Made by a program: the position numbers and the translations under genes
Assembly (NCBI GenBank): GCA_009777095.1
Contig: WRMN01000005.1
Span: 1-64,000, forward strand
Reading direction: 5' to 3'
From: Bacteroidales bacterium
GTDB taxonomy: Bacteria > Bacteroidota > Bacteroidia > Bacteroidales > UBA932
DNA: 64,000 nt
Shown: one piece after another, positions 10,361 through 20,434 of the stretch
Layout of the letters: each line of letters opens with the position of its first letter
Position numbering within the stretch: position 1 is the stretch's first letter
The notes under the pieces: generated by a model
What the model saw: the letters and a program-made list of their open reading frames with translations, nothing else
Database searches by the model: none
What the model was told of the DNA's origin: nothing

Positions 10361-10456
10361 TTAGACTCCCCCCCCTTAACAAATTTTCAATGAACAAAAC
10401 TCACGGTTGACCAAGAGCATTGAGTCATGTTTTTGCTAAGGGGTGAAATAGTCTAA
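10361..10456. repeat. Imperfect palindromic / nested inverted-repeat region
   Basis: Outer arms ttagact (10361-10367) and agtctaa; inner ccccttaacaaa and tttgctaagggg; further inner tcaatg/cattga and actca/tgagt. Confidence 0.7.
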
Positions 10457-10702
10457 GTTTCAGGTACAAAATCAAGCTAATGCTTAATTATGTGTTTTCG
10501 CAAAATATAATAATCAGTTGCATATTAAATAGTTGCGTCATAATAAATATAATTACATTATTTTTGTTTATTTCGTAACAAAGTTAAGAAATAATTTAGC
10601 GATACAAAATTATTTGCTGTTTAATTTTCAGCAATTGCCGACTTTTATTATATTCAAGGTAAAATAATATGCTGAAAAATTGCTTCCTAAATGAGAAAAA
10701 CT

Positions 10703-10710
10703 TATATTTG
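10703..10710 (+). promoter_or_regulatory. Bacteroidota promoter -7 TATATTTG (with TTG at 10680-10682)
   Basis: TAnnTTTG with TTG 20 bp upstream; precedes the tldD-like gene. Confidence 0.55.
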
Positions 10711-10835
10711 CAGAAAAATTAAGAAAAATACAACTGAGTTTTACCTTACCGGTAGTATGCAGCGACGAGGCTATTGAAGCCGCCAAGTAATTAATGTATA
10801 ACTCGATAAAACTATAAAATTAAAATCAATATGTT

Positions 10836-12524
10836 ATGAAAAGAAAATTACTATTAGGTGTCATAGTGGTTTGCTTTACAGCAATAGCTTCTTATGCACA
10901 GACAGCTTCGCAGGACGAGTTGTTGAAAATTTTGAAAAGTGAAATAGACAGAGGTATGGCGTTATATCAAAAAGCCGATATACCGGTTTACCTTATCAGT
11001 TACAGGATCGATGAACTTGAATCCCATTATATAGCGACTTCGTTCGGTACATTAACGGGCTCTAATCCGAATAAAGAAAGAGTGCTAACTGTTCAGGTTC
11101 GTGTAGGGGATAAAGATTTGGACAACTTCCGTGAACTTAGAGACGACGCTTCGGCATATACCAGTTCACGTTACACAAGAATAAATATTCCGACAGATAA
11201 TGACCCGAAGGCCATTGCTTTAGTTTTATGGGAAGCCACAGAAAAAGCATATCGCGATGCAGCCTTACGTTATGAAAAAGTGAAAGCCAATGTAGCTGTT
11301 AAAGTGGAAGCTGAAGATAAGGCCCCTGATTACACGGATATATCTCCTGTGCAATATTACGAAAAACCTGTTAAAATGTCGGATTTTAAATTTGATGTTA
11401 AAGAATGGGAAAATCGTTTAAAAAAATATTCGGCGGAGTTTTCCGAAATTAAAGATATTTTAGATGGCGAATCTACCTTACGTTTTTTAGTTGAACGTAA
11501 GTATTTTGTAACTAATGAAGGAACTTCGATTGTTCAGAACAATACTTATTGCCACCTTTTTCTTTCGGTTATGACACAAGCAGATGACGGCATGGAACTT
11601 CCATTGTACCAATCTTATTTCGGACACAGTCCTCATGATTTGCCGAATGATAATATTATGATACGAGATGCGCAAGAAATAGCGAAAACGGCGGTTGCCA
11701 TGAAAACAGCACCGGTGGTTGACCCCTATACCGGTCCGGCAGTATTATCTGAACAGGCTTCCGGTGTTTTTTTCCATGAAATATTTGGACATAGAGTTGA
11801 AGGTTTGCGCCTGAAAAGCGAATCGGATGGGCAAACTTTTAAGAAAAAAGTAGATGAACTTGTTCTGCATAAAGATTTTTCTGTGATTTTTGACCCGACT
11901 ATTACTACCTATAAAGGTACTCCGCTTAACGGAAGTTTTAAGTACGATGACGAAGGTGTTAAAGGTGAAAAAGTGGCTGTTGTGGATAAAGGCGTTTTGA
12001 AGAATTTTTTAATGACCCGTACGCCTATTAATAATTTTCCGAAGTCTAATGGACATGCGAGGGCTCAGGCAGGATACCAACCGGTTTCGCGCCAATCGAA
12101 TTTAATTGTTGAAACTGAAAAACCTTATACGGAGGCACAATTGAAAGAAATGTTAATAGAAGAAGCTAAAAAACAAGGCAAGGAATATGGTTATCTTTTT
12201 GCAAGAGTAACAGGTGGTTTTACGACAACCGGAAGATTTATGCCAAATTCGTTTAATGTAACGCCTTTAGAAGTATATCGCGTATTTGTAGATGGTCGCC
12301 CTGATGAATTGGTGCGCGGCGTGGACTTAGTGGGTACGCCCTTAGCCATGTTTTCTCAGGTTGAAGCAGCAGGCGATAGGCCTGGCAATTTTGCAGGAAC
12401 CTGCGGAGCCGAATCTGGAGGCGTTCCTGCCGGATGTTGCTCTCCGGCCTTGTTTGTAAAGCAAATAGAAATGCAGAAAAAAGACAAGTCGCAAAATCGT
12501 CCTCCGATTATGGAAAGACCCTAA
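10836..12524 (+). CDS. TldD-like metallopeptidase with signal peptide
   Basis: MKRKLLLGVIVVCFTAIASYAQ signal peptide; SGVFFHEIFGHRVEG (HExxxH); C-terminal GAESGGVPAGCCSPALFVKQIEMQ. Confidence 0.9.
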   Translation: MKRKLLLGVIVVCFTAIASYAQTASQDELLKILKSEIDRGMALYQKADIPVYLISYRIDELESHYIATSFGTLTGSNPNKERVLTVQVRVGDKDLDNFRELRDDASAYTSSRYTRINIPTDNDPKAIALVLWEATEKAYRDAALRYEKVKANVAVKVEAEDKAPDYTDISPVQYYEKPVKMSDFKFDVKEWENRLKKYSAEFSEIKDILDGESTLRFLVERKYFVTNEGTSIVQNNTYCHLFLSVMTQADDGMELPLYQSYFGHSPHDLPNDNIMIRDAQEIAKTAVAMKTAPVVDPYTGPAVLSEQASGVFFHEIFGHRVEGLRLKSESDGQTFKKKVDELVLHKDFSVIFDPTITTYKGTPLNGSFKYDDEGVKGEKVAVVDKGVLKNFLMTRTPINNFPKSNGHARAQAGYQPVSRQSNLIVETEKPYTEAQLKEMLIEEAKKQGKEYGYLFARVTGGFTTTGRFMPNSFNVTPLEVYRVFVDGRPDELVRGVDLVGTPLAMFSQVEAAGDRPGNFAGTCGAESGGVPAGCCSPALFVKQIEMQKKDKSQNRPPIMERP

Positions 12525-12565
12525 GCAATTAAGAATTAAAATTAAGAATTAAAAATATTAAAGAC

Positions 12566-14419
12566 ATGAAAAATATTAGGAAATATATCATTGTGTCAGC
12601 CCTGTTTATGGTGGCTTTTGCATTTTTGAATTTGACGTATGCTCAAACGGAAACTTTTGAAGATATCGCTTTTAGAGCTATGCAAGATGAAATGAACAGA
12701 AACATGTCTGAACTCAGGTTGGACAAACTTAAATCGCCTTATTACCTCAGCTATTTAATTACGGATGCTAATTTGTATAGCATAGAGGCTCAACTTGGAG
12801 CTTTGGTTAAGGTCGTTGACAAGCCCCTTAGACAACAGGAAACTTCGGTGATGGTGGGCAGTAATCAAAGAAATAATCTCAATTTTATTAATGAAAATAA
12901 GCTATTCGGATGGTACGGAGGATCTTTTAACATACCATTGACTTTAGAAAATAACTATGACGCTGTACGTCGCAGCCTTTGGGTAGAAACGGATGTGAAG
13001 TATAAAGAAGCAACGGAATTGATTGAAGCAAAATTATCTGCAATGAATCAACAAAATATACCGGCAGAAGAATTGAACTTGGCTGATTTTTCAGCTATTC
13101 CTCCGTTAAATAAAATAATTTCATCTCCAAAAATAAACTTTGATAAAGCTAAAATAGAAACTTTAACCAAAACCTTATCCGCTGTTTTTTCAAATTACCC
13201 TCATCTTACCAAATCAGGCGTTAATACTTATATTTACACCGCCGACGTTTTGTATGCCAATAGCGAAGCTATAACTTATAAGGTACCGTTTTCATTGGTT
13301 TGCGTTAGAGTATATGCAGAAGCCGTAGCCGCAGACGGAGAACCCTTAATGGATTATATTAACTTCTATTTTAATGCTCCGGAACAAATACCTGCATTGG
13401 ATATTCTCAACCAAAAGGTTAACCAGATGGCAAGCTTATTAACGGAATTACGATCCGCTCCTGCAATTCAGGAATCCTATAGCGGACCGGTGATGTTTGA
13501 AGGCGAAGCCGTAGGTGAAATTGTTGCTCAATGTTTTGTAGATAACCCTAATGGATTGCTTGCCGGAAGAAAACCTGTTGTCAGCAGTCCTATGCTGCTT
13601 CAAAGATATGGACAATATCTACCCAAAGAAAACAATTTGGAACAACTTACCGATAAAAAAGTGATTTCGAGAGAACTTTCCGTTGCAGCTATTCACGATA
13701 AAAATAGTTATAACGGCACGCCACTTGTCGGTTACTACGAAATAGATGCGCAAGGCGTTGTTCCCGCAGCTAAAACCGTACTTATTGAAGATGGCGTTCT
13801 CAAAAGATTGTTGACAGACAGAACGCCCACTATGCAGAATGCAAATTCTAGCGGACATCGTGTTTTTGCCCTGTCAAACGGAGCAATGACAGGTGCATTG
13901 GGTTCAGGCATTATTGAATTAACTAGTGTAGAAACTAAAGGTTACGCAGCGCTTAAAGAAGCCTTAATTGCCGCAGCTAAAGAAGAAGATTACGAATATG
14001 CCTATATTGTACGTAAAATGGCAAATCCCATGGCCGGGGTTCCGGGCCTTTCAACCTTTGTTCCTTCTTCAAATACCGGAATCTTTACAGTTTCACGGCC
14101 GATATATATTTACAGGATATCCGTAAAAGATGGTAAAGAAGAACTGGTTCGTTCTGCTAAGATAGCTGATTTGTCTTTAAAATCGTTTAAACGAATTGTT
14201 GGCGTAGCAGATACACAAGAGGTGTATAATACGCTTCAAAAAGGTAAGCAAGACGGCTTGTTCGGCTATGCTACCTCTCAATTTTCTTTAGTGGGCGCCC
14301 CGGCCAGTTTTATTGTGCCAAAGGCTATTGTATTTCAAGAATTAGAAGTAGAAAAAGATAAAGATATCGTTTTGAAGAAAGAAACGATAGTTCCCAGTCC
14401 GCTTTTATCAGGAAAATAG
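12566..14419 (+). CDS. TldE/PmbA-like partner protein with signal peptide, no HExxxH
   Basis: Signal peptide then FEDIAFRAMQDEMNRNMSELRLDKLKSPYYLSYLI; the equivalent of the metal motif reads GPVMFEGEAVGEIVAQ. Confidence 0.82.
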   Translation: MKNIRKYIIVSALFMVAFAFLNLTYAQTETFEDIAFRAMQDEMNRNMSELRLDKLKSPYYLSYLITDANLYSIEAQLGALVKVVDKPLRQQETSVMVGSNQRNNLNFINENKLFGWYGGSFNIPLTLENNYDAVRRSLWVETDVKYKEATELIEAKLSAMNQQNIPAEELNLADFSAIPPLNKIISSPKINFDKAKIETLTKTLSAVFSNYPHLTKSGVNTYIYTADVLYANSEAITYKVPFSLVCVRVYAEAVAADGEPLMDYINFYFNAPEQIPALDILNQKVNQMASLLTELRSAPAIQESYSGPVMFEGEAVGEIVAQCFVDNPNGLLAGRKPVVSSPMLLQRYGQYLPKENNLEQLTDKKVISRELSVAAIHDKNSYNGTPLVGYYEIDAQGVVPAAKTVLIEDGVLKRLLTDRTPTMQNANSSGHRVFALSNGAMTGALGSGIIELTSVETKGYAALKEALIAAAKEEDYEYAYIVRKMANPMAGVPGLSTFVPSSNTGIFTVSRPIYIYRISVKDGKEELVRSAKIADLSLKSFKRIVGVADTQEVYNTLQKGKQDGLFGYATSQFSLVGAPASFIVPKAIVFQELEVEKDKDIVLKKETIVPSPLLSGK

Positions 14420-14472
14420 TTTGTATTGCTAATGAAATTTCTAAACTGCATTGTTTTATCAGCGTTTTTTAA

Positions 14473-14480
14473 TACCTTTG
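14473..14480 (+). promoter_or_regulatory. Promoter -7 TACCTTTG (TTG at 14451-14453)
   Basis: TAnnTTTG with TTG 19 bp upstream, immediately before tRNA-Gln. Confidence 0.6.
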
Positions 14481-14493
14481 CAGTTTAAAATAT

Positions 14494-14564
14494 TGTCCTG
14501 TGGTGTAATGGTAGCACATCAGATTCTGGCTCTGCTTGTCTGGGTTCGACTCCTAGCAGGACAA
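14494..14564 (+). tRNA. tRNA-Gln (CTG)
   Basis: Acceptor TGTCCTG/CAGGACA, T-arm CTGGG-TTCGACT-CCTAG, anticodon loop TTCTGGC in CAGA/TCTG stem; no encoded CCA. Confidence 0.92.
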
Positions 14565-14569
14565 CTTTA

Positions 14570-15169
14570 ATGAAAAGAATTTGTGTTTTCTGCGGCTCAA
14601 GTTTGGGCTTTGATGAAATTTTTGCCGAGCAGGCTTATCTTTTGGGAAAGACCTTAGCGCAAAGAAATATCGGACTTGTGTATGGCGGCTCCAATATCGG
14701 ACTTATGCGCGAATTGGCTAATGCCGCGCTTGAATACCACGGCGAGGTGATTGGCGTGATGCCGCATTTTATGAAAGAAAAAGAACTGGCGCACCAAAAT
14801 CTTAGCAGTTTGGAAGTAGTCAATAACATGCAGGAACGAAAAAGCAGAATGTACGAATTGTCGAATGGGGCTATCGCTTTGCCGGGCGGTTTCGGTACTT
14901 TAGACGAACTGTTTGAACTGTTGACATGGGGGCAGTTAGGCCTGCACCAAAAGCCGATAGCTTTACTGAATACTGTTGGATATTATAACAATTTATTGTC
15001 GTTTATTCAAACAATGGTTGATAAGGGTTTTGTAGGCGAAAGCAGCCGAGCTATGATCTTAGTACACGACGAGGTAGACAGCCTGCTTGACCTGATGTTT
15101 AATTATAGGGCGCCGGAGGTGGATAAATGGAGAAAACACAGGGAAACGAACAACGGGGTTAATGGGTAA
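14570..15169 (+). CDS. LOG-family (TIGR00730-type) Rossmann-fold protein
   Basis: MKRICVFCGSSLGFD..., GLVYGGSNIGLM, ERKSRMYELSNGAIALPGGFGTLDELFELLTWGQLG. Confidence 0.95.
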   Translation: MKRICVFCGSSLGFDEIFAEQAYLLGKTLAQRNIGLVYGGSNIGLMRELANAALEYHGEVIGVMPHFMKEKELAHQNLSSLEVVNNMQERKSRMYELSNGAIALPGGFGTLDELFELLTWGQLGLHQKPIALLNTVGYYNNLLSFIQTMVDKGFVGESSRAMILVHDEVDSLLDLMFNYRAPEVDKWRKHRETNNGVNG

Positions 15170-15199
15170 AATTAAGGGAATTGGTCAGACTGTATTTTT

Positions 15200-15865
15200 C
15201 TATACATTTTGACCAATTACTAAAAAATAAACAGGCACCGTCAGGAACGCTGATGTTATAAGCGTAGCGTAAATATAAGCAATTATCTTCCAGCGGCAGA
15301 GCCATTTGCTGTTGTTCAGGCCAATGGTTTGGAAGGCGCTCCAGAGGCCGTGGGTGAGGTGGAGCCACAGGGCGCAAAACCAAGCAATATAAATGATGCT
15401 GTAAAGCGGTTGACTAAACCTTTCAGCTACTAATCCGTAAGGGTCGGCAGCGCCTTCGCCGTTCAGGTAGTGGGCTAACTGCATCTTAGCCCAGAAATGA
15501 GTGAGGTGCAGGACTAAAAAGCCCACAATGATAAGTCCTAAGACAAACATATTACGGGCAGCCCATGAGGAAACCGCTCCTTTGTTGGCCACCCTGTATG
15601 CTTGCGTACCGCGCGCCTTCCAATTATTCCATGTGAGGTACACGGCATAAACAATGTGAATAAAAAAACCAAAAGCCAATACCGGCACCATCACCTGAAT
15701 AAGCGGATTGGTATCCATGAACCGACAGGCTGCGTTGTAAACATCGCGTCCGGCCAGCAACAATAAATTAATGCCGGCATGCATCACTAAAAACAGCATC
15801 AAAAACAAACCGCTAAGGCTCATTATTAATTTTTTACCAATAGAGGAAGCGAAAATACTTGCCAT
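15200..15865 (-). CDS. sdhC: Succinate dehydrogenase / fumarate reductase cytochrome b subunit
   Basis: MASIFASSIGKKLIMSLSGLFLMLFLVMHAGINL; five hydrophobic segments with His residues typical of the cytochrome b558 type. Confidence 0.88.
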   Translation of the reverse strand: MASIFASSIGKKLIMSLSGLFLMLFLVMHAGINLLLLAGRDVYNAACRFMDTNPLIQVMVPVLAFGFFIHIVYAVYLTWNNWKARGTQAYRVANKGAVSSWAARNMFVLGLIIVGFLVLHLTHFWAKMQLAHYLNGEGAADPYGLVAERFSQPLYSIIYIAWFCALWLHLTHGLWSAFQTIGLNNSKWLCRWKIIAYIYATLITSAFLTVPVYFLVIGQNV

Positions 15866-15879
15866 GACAAAAGGTTAAA

Positions 15880-16869
15880 TTATTGATTTTCTTCCCATTC
15901 AAAAGAGTAGATAATAGCTTCGACTTGACGTAAAAAATCACGTTTTTTCCCTCTTGGGTAATAAACATTGGCTTCCAGTACAATAATATCCTTACCATCG
16001 GGAGCGAAGAAGGAATGGCTGACAAAGGGACCGGCCATGTAGTCATTTTCCAATTCCCACAAGCCGCGGGTTTCCACAAAGTGCCTTTTGTTATATAAAA
16101 CATTGCGCGAGGTGGGAGGCAATATGCTTGTAGTAGTCATATAACTATTCTCACGAGCGCCCGGAACTTCCTGTTTTAGGATTTTATTGCGTTGTGCAAT
16201 AATGTTTTCGAGTTGTAAAGCAGTACTATCTTTATAGGGATATTTATAGATGAATATCCTTAATTGCGCCTTCTGTATCTCATAATCTATCCACACGAAA
16301 TTATCGGTTTTTTTACGCATTTGGTAGTAATCGGGGAAGTAGGGCGAGCCGCCGAACAGTTTATTGACCGTATCGCGTAAACTTTTGTCTTCAGTTCTTT
16401 TTATCACGGTGTTCATTCTGTCGCGCTCGGCTTGTTCTATAATGTTAATAAAACGTGTTTGTTCCTGCTGTAGCAAGGCTAAGAGTTCTTCGCCGGTGGG
16501 CGCATTGACAATGACTACGGTTTGAGGAGCAGCCCAGATATCGTGTTTAACGACAATACGCGCCGGAACGGTGTCGGGCATAATTTGCAGGAATACCAAG
16601 TTGCGGTGAATTTCAAAAGTGCGGCTGAACGAAGAAGTCGAAAGATTTATAAGGTCAAATATCGGCTCTTGTTGCGGCAGGGCGGGATAAATGGGCGCTA
16701 TGATGCTCCTTACTTCTTTGGTAAAAGTAGTATCCCAAAGAGATTTATCATATATAACTACAATCTCTCCTGCTTTACCGCTGATGTTTCGTTTCAACTG
16801 TGGGCCGTCTTCGCAGGCCACCATGCCGGCCATCACAAGGCCTATTAGTAAAAAATGAATTGTTTTCAT
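15880..16869 (-). CDS. DUF4837-like lipoprotein
   Basis: Lipoprotein signal GLVMAGMVAC; KRNISGKAGEIVVIYDKSLWDTT. Confidence 0.75.
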   Translation of the reverse strand: MKTIHFLLIGLVMAGMVACEDGPQLKRNISGKAGEIVVIYDKSLWDTTFTKEVRSIIAPIYPALPQQEPIFDLINLSTSSFSRTFEIHRNLVFLQIMPDTVPARIVVKHDIWAAPQTVVIVNAPTGEELLALLQQEQTRFINIIEQAERDRMNTVIKRTEDKSLRDTVNKLFGGSPYFPDYYQMRKKTDNFVWIDYEIQKAQLRIFIYKYPYKDSTALQLENIIAQRNKILKQEVPGARENSYMTTTSILPPTSRNVLYNKRHFVETRGLWELENDYMAGPFVSHSFFAPDGKDIIVLEANVYYPRGKKRDFLRQVEAIIYSFEWEENQ

Positions 16870-16916
16870 AATACTGTTTTTATATAAGATGCATTTAAGG
16901 CATAAATTCCATAAAA

Positions 16917-18296
16917 TTATTTAAACAAACGAAAGATGTCGTTGCCAAAGGCTAAAATCATAATACCTATTAAGAAGATAAAGCCGACCATGTTGGCATA
17001 TTCGAGAAACCTGTCGCTGGGTTTGCGGCGGGTAATCAATTCATAAACAGTGAATAAGGTATGGCCACCGTCTAAGCCCGGAATAGGAAGAATATTCAAC
17101 ACAGCTAACATAATAGACAGGAAAGCGGTAATACTCCAAAAGGCATTCCAGTTCCAACTTGAGGGGAATATTTTTCCTATAGTAATAAAACTGCCTACCG
17201 ACTTATAAGCCTCGGTTTTTGGCGTAAAAATTAATTTGAGTTCGCTAAGGTAATTGTTTACTGTTTTGTAGCCCTTTGTTACACCGGCAGGAATAGCGCT
17301 CAACAGCGTGTAATGATGCTCGGTGATGGTAAAATCTTCGGCAGAACTGCCCAAAAAGACGCCCAACTTGCCGTCTTCGCTAACCAATAAGGACAATTGC
17401 AGAAGACTGTCGTTACGTTGTATGGCTACGTTAACCTCGTGCCCTTTGTAGCGTTGGAGTAACGAGTGTATATCTTGTGGAATAAAAACACTGCTGTCGT
17501 TGATGGCTACAATGCGGTCGCCTTCCATAAGGCCTGCATGCAAGTTGTGAGAACTGTCGGGAATATTATGCACAACGAACGGTTGCCGCAGTTCAAACAT
17601 ACCGGCATGCAACATAGCAGGGAAATATTGTTGGTCAATATCAAAAGTCAAAGTGTCGGCGCTGCGCAATACAGTGGCAGTTTTGGCCTGACGCCTCAGC
17701 ATCGTCATTTGCAATTCGTTGAAACGTTCTATCGGTTTACCGTCGAAGGCTAAAATAATATCGCCGTGGCGGAAACCGAGTTCGAGGGCTAATTCATTGC
17801 ATTGTATGCCGAATTTAGCATCTTTGGCAGCCAGATAATTATCGCCCCAAACGTACAACATGCCTGAGTAAATTAAAACAGCCAGCAGCAAATTATTGAT
17901 AACGCCGCCAACCAATACCCAAAAACGTTGTCGGGCAGGCTTTGAGCGGTATTCCCAAGGTTTAGGCTCTTGCCTCAGCTGTTCTTTGTCCATCGACTCG
18001 TCAATCATTCCGGCAATTTTGCAGTAGCCGCCCAAGGGCAGCCAGCCAATGCCCCACTCGGTTTTTTCGGGACAGGCCTTCCAATGCTCCGGCGCCGATG
18101 AGGATAAAAACGAGAACTGCCACCTCCCGCCGATTCTTTTAGCCCTGAGCAACGAGAAAGACGGATTGAAGAAAAGGTAAAACTTGTCAACCCGCATCTT
18201 GTAAATACGCGCCCACATGAAATGGCCTAATTCATGAACGATAATCAATATCGACAGGGACAATAGCAATTGTATGATTTTCAAAAAAGCTTCCAT
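16917..18296 (-). CDS. rseP: RIP metalloprotease RseP (site-2 protease)
   Basis: IIVHELGHFMWARI, PDZ segments, NILPIPGLDGGHTLF. Confidence 0.95.
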   Translation of the reverse strand: MEAFLKIIQLLLSLSILIIVHELGHFMWARIYKMRVDKFYLFFNPSFSLLRAKRIGGRWQFSFLSSSAPEHWKACPEKTEWGIGWLPLGGYCKIAGMIDESMDKEQLRQEPKPWEYRSKPARQRFWVLVGGVINNLLLAVLIYSGMLYVWGDNYLAAKDAKFGIQCNELALELGFRHGDIILAFDGKPIERFNELQMTMLRRQAKTATVLRSADTLTFDIDQQYFPAMLHAGMFELRQPFVVHNIPDSSHNLHAGLMEGDRIVAINDSSVFIPQDIHSLLQRYKGHEVNVAIQRNDSLLQLSLLVSEDGKLGVFLGSSAEDFTITEHHYTLLSAIPAGVTKGYKTVNNYLSELKLIFTPKTEAYKSVGSFITIGKIFPSSWNWNAFWSITAFLSIMLAVLNILPIPGLDGGHTLFTVYELITRRKPSDRFLEYANMVGFIFLIGIMILAFGNDIFRLFK

Positions 18297-18303
18297 AATA
18301 ATT

Positions 18304-19452
18304 TTAGATGTTTTGTTGTGTAATAGTTCGTGCTGTGAGATCTGTTTGTACTAAATCGTCAAAATCAGGTTGAGATATAAACGGTATTTGATACATTGTT
18401 TTTTCGATGAGCGTAGGGATAGCCGTAAATTTAATCTGCTCGTTGAGGAAGGCCTGCACGGCGATTTCATTGGCGGCGTTCATAGCGCAGGGAATATTTC
18501 CTCCTTTGTTAAGCGCTTCGTATGCCAAGGATAGGCAAGGAAATTTAGTAGTATCGGGCGGAAAGAAATCCCAGCTTTTAGCCGCAGAGAAATCAATACG
18601 CTGTTGAGGCATGGGCAAGCGCATCGGATAACTGAGCGCATATTGGATAGGCAGTTGCATGTCGGGCAATCCCAACTGGGCTTTAATAGCGCCGTCGGCA
18701 AATTGCACCATGGAATGAATAATGGATTGCGGGTGCACCAGCGCTTCAATTTTTTCGGACGGAAGGCCGAAGAACCAATGTGCTTCTATCACTTCCAAGC
18801 CTTTATTCATCATAGTAGCGGAATCGATAGTTACCTTAGCGCCCATGTTCCAGTTGGGGTGTTTGAGCGCCTGTTGTTTAGTTACCGCCGATAGCGCTGT
18901 CGGGTTGGTGTGCAGGAAGGGCCCGCCGGAGGCGGTAAGGTATATTTTTTCTATCTCGCTTTGCTCGCCTGCAAGGCATTGGAAGATGGCCGAATGTTCG
19001 GAGTCGATGGGAATAACGGCGGCTTTATTTTCCAAGGCTGTTGCTATGACTAAAGCGCCGCCTGCCACTAAAGTTTCTTTGTTGGCCAAGGCTACGGCCT
19101 TGCCGGTATTCAGTGCGGCGAGGGTAGGGGAGAGGCCTGCAAACCCTACCAAGGCCGAAACCACCATATCGGCAGTATCCCATGCAGCCACTTCGGTAAC
19201 CGCTTTATGCCCGGCATAGACTTTAATGGGATAATCGGCCAAAGCATCGCGTACCTTATCATATTGTTTCTCGTCTGCAATAACTACCGCATTGGGTTGA
19301 AATGCTATAGCCTGCCGTATAAGTAAATCGGCATTTCCATGGGCGGTGAGCACTTCTACCTCAAACAAATCGGCATGTCTTCGGATAATATCCAGTGTTT
19401 GCGTGCCTATAGAGCCCGTAGCCCCTAATATGGAAATGTGTTTTTTCTTCAT
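18304..19452 (-). CDS. dxr: 1-deoxy-D-xylulose 5-phosphate reductoisomerase
   Basis: MKKKHISILGATGSIGTQTLDII, ANKETLVAGG, PIDSEHSAIFQCL, NPLPVVN-type region; likely start 19452 not 19566. Confidence 0.96.
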   Translation of the reverse strand: MKKKHISILGATGSIGTQTLDIIRRHADLFEVEVLTAHGNADLLIRQAIAFQPNAVVIADEKQYDKVRDALADYPIKVYAGHKAVTEVAAWDTADMVVSALVGFAGLSPTLAALNTGKAVALANKETLVAGGALVIATALENKAAVIPIDSEHSAIFQCLAGEQSEIEKIYLTASGGPFLHTNPTALSAVTKQQALKHPNWNMGAKVTIDSATMMNKGLEVIEAHWFFGLPSEKIEALVHPQSIIHSMVQFADGAIKAQLGLPDMQLPIQYALSYPMRLPMPQQRIDFSAAKSWDFFPPDTTKFPCLSLAYEALNKGGNIPCAMNAANEIAVQAFLNEQIKFTAIPTLIEKTMYQIPFISQPDFDDLVQTDLTARTITQQNI

Positions 19453-19459
19453 TGATGGC

Positions 19460-20326
19460 TTAGAAGATAATATATTTTTCAGCATCAACCGGCGCGCCGT
19501 TGAACCACAATTCAAAATGCAGGTGTGCGCCGCTGCTGAGTGCTCCCGAATTTCCGACAAAGGCAATAATTTCGCCTGCTTTCACAGTATCGCCTGCCTT
19601 TTTTAGCAATTTTGCACAATGTTTATAGATGGAAATCACATTGTTTTTATGTTGTATTTGAATAACATTGCCGGTATCGTTGGTCCAGGCTGCTATAGTT
19701 ACCGTACCGTCAAGCACCGAAGCAATACCTGCGTTTAGCGTAGTAACAATATCTGTAGCAAAATGTCCGTTTTGCTGGTCAAACTTGTCGGTAACAATCC
19801 CTTTTACAGGAGGGTAGAAGTTCATAGCGGCCAAAATGGGACTTTCTGCTTTTTCAGCAATATCTTCTCCTTTTATTTCACGTTCAACTTCCAGACGGAG
19901 TAAAGAGTCTTCTTTGGAGTGGCGGCTAATCAGTGTTTTGTGGAGCAACAAGGAGTCGCTAATTTGGGATTCTACGGGAATAGGATCATGGCCTTCGAGA
20001 ATGCGGTTTAAATTAACCAATTGAAGTTCCCATTTGGCAATGGCTATTTCTAAGGAATCGGCCCGGAGCGCGTTTTGCACAATCTCACTGCGGGTCTTAT
20101 CGTCGGGATAACCGGGAATGAACTCACGCAGAGGAGTAAAAGCAATCATTACAATGACAAAGGCAATGATAGCCACAATAATGACATTGAGTAAAATTAA
20201 CGCTTCTAATTTCGTTAATCTAATATTCCACAGCTCTTTATACGATGAGTCATTAGAAATGGAAAAGCGGTATTTTTGTTTAGACCCTTTCCTTGACTCG
20301 TAGCCATTATAATTTTCTTTATTCAT
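19460..20326 (-). CDS. M23-family (LytM) peptidoglycan metallopeptidase
   Basis: FATDIVTTLNAGIASVLDGTVTIAAW...GNVIQIQHKN..., GALSSGAHLHFELWFNG. Confidence 0.9.
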   Translation of the reverse strand: MNKENYNGYESRKGSKQKYRFSISNDSSYKELWNIRLTKLEALILLNVIIVAIIAFVIVMIAFTPLREFIPGYPDDKTRSEIVQNALRADSLEIAIAKWELQLVNLNRILEGHDPIPVESQISDSLLLHKTLISRHSKEDSLLRLEVEREIKGEDIAEKAESPILAAMNFYPPVKGIVTDKFDQQNGHFATDIVTTLNAGIASVLDGTVTIAAWTNDTGNVIQIQHKNNVISIYKHCAKLLKKAGDTVKAGEIIAFVGNSGALSSGAHLHFELWFNGAPVDAEKYIIF

Positions 20327-20434
20327 ACTAATTAAAACTACAAAAGTACTATTTTTTTTGTTTTTTTAATAAAAAATATCATCAGATAGAAAAAAAATGG
20401 TATATTTGTACCAATAACCAAAAAAACATCTACT

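Noticed and set aside
10735-10790. Gene remnant LSFTLPVVCSDEAIEAAK* upstream of the tldD-like gene
   Set aside because: Only 18 codons with no start or recognisable homology; it overlaps the probable promoter/leader.
14494-15169. tRNA-Gln as an integration site of a mobile element
   Set aside because: No integrase nearby and no duplicated tRNA 3' end; the downstream gene is an ordinary LOG-family gene.
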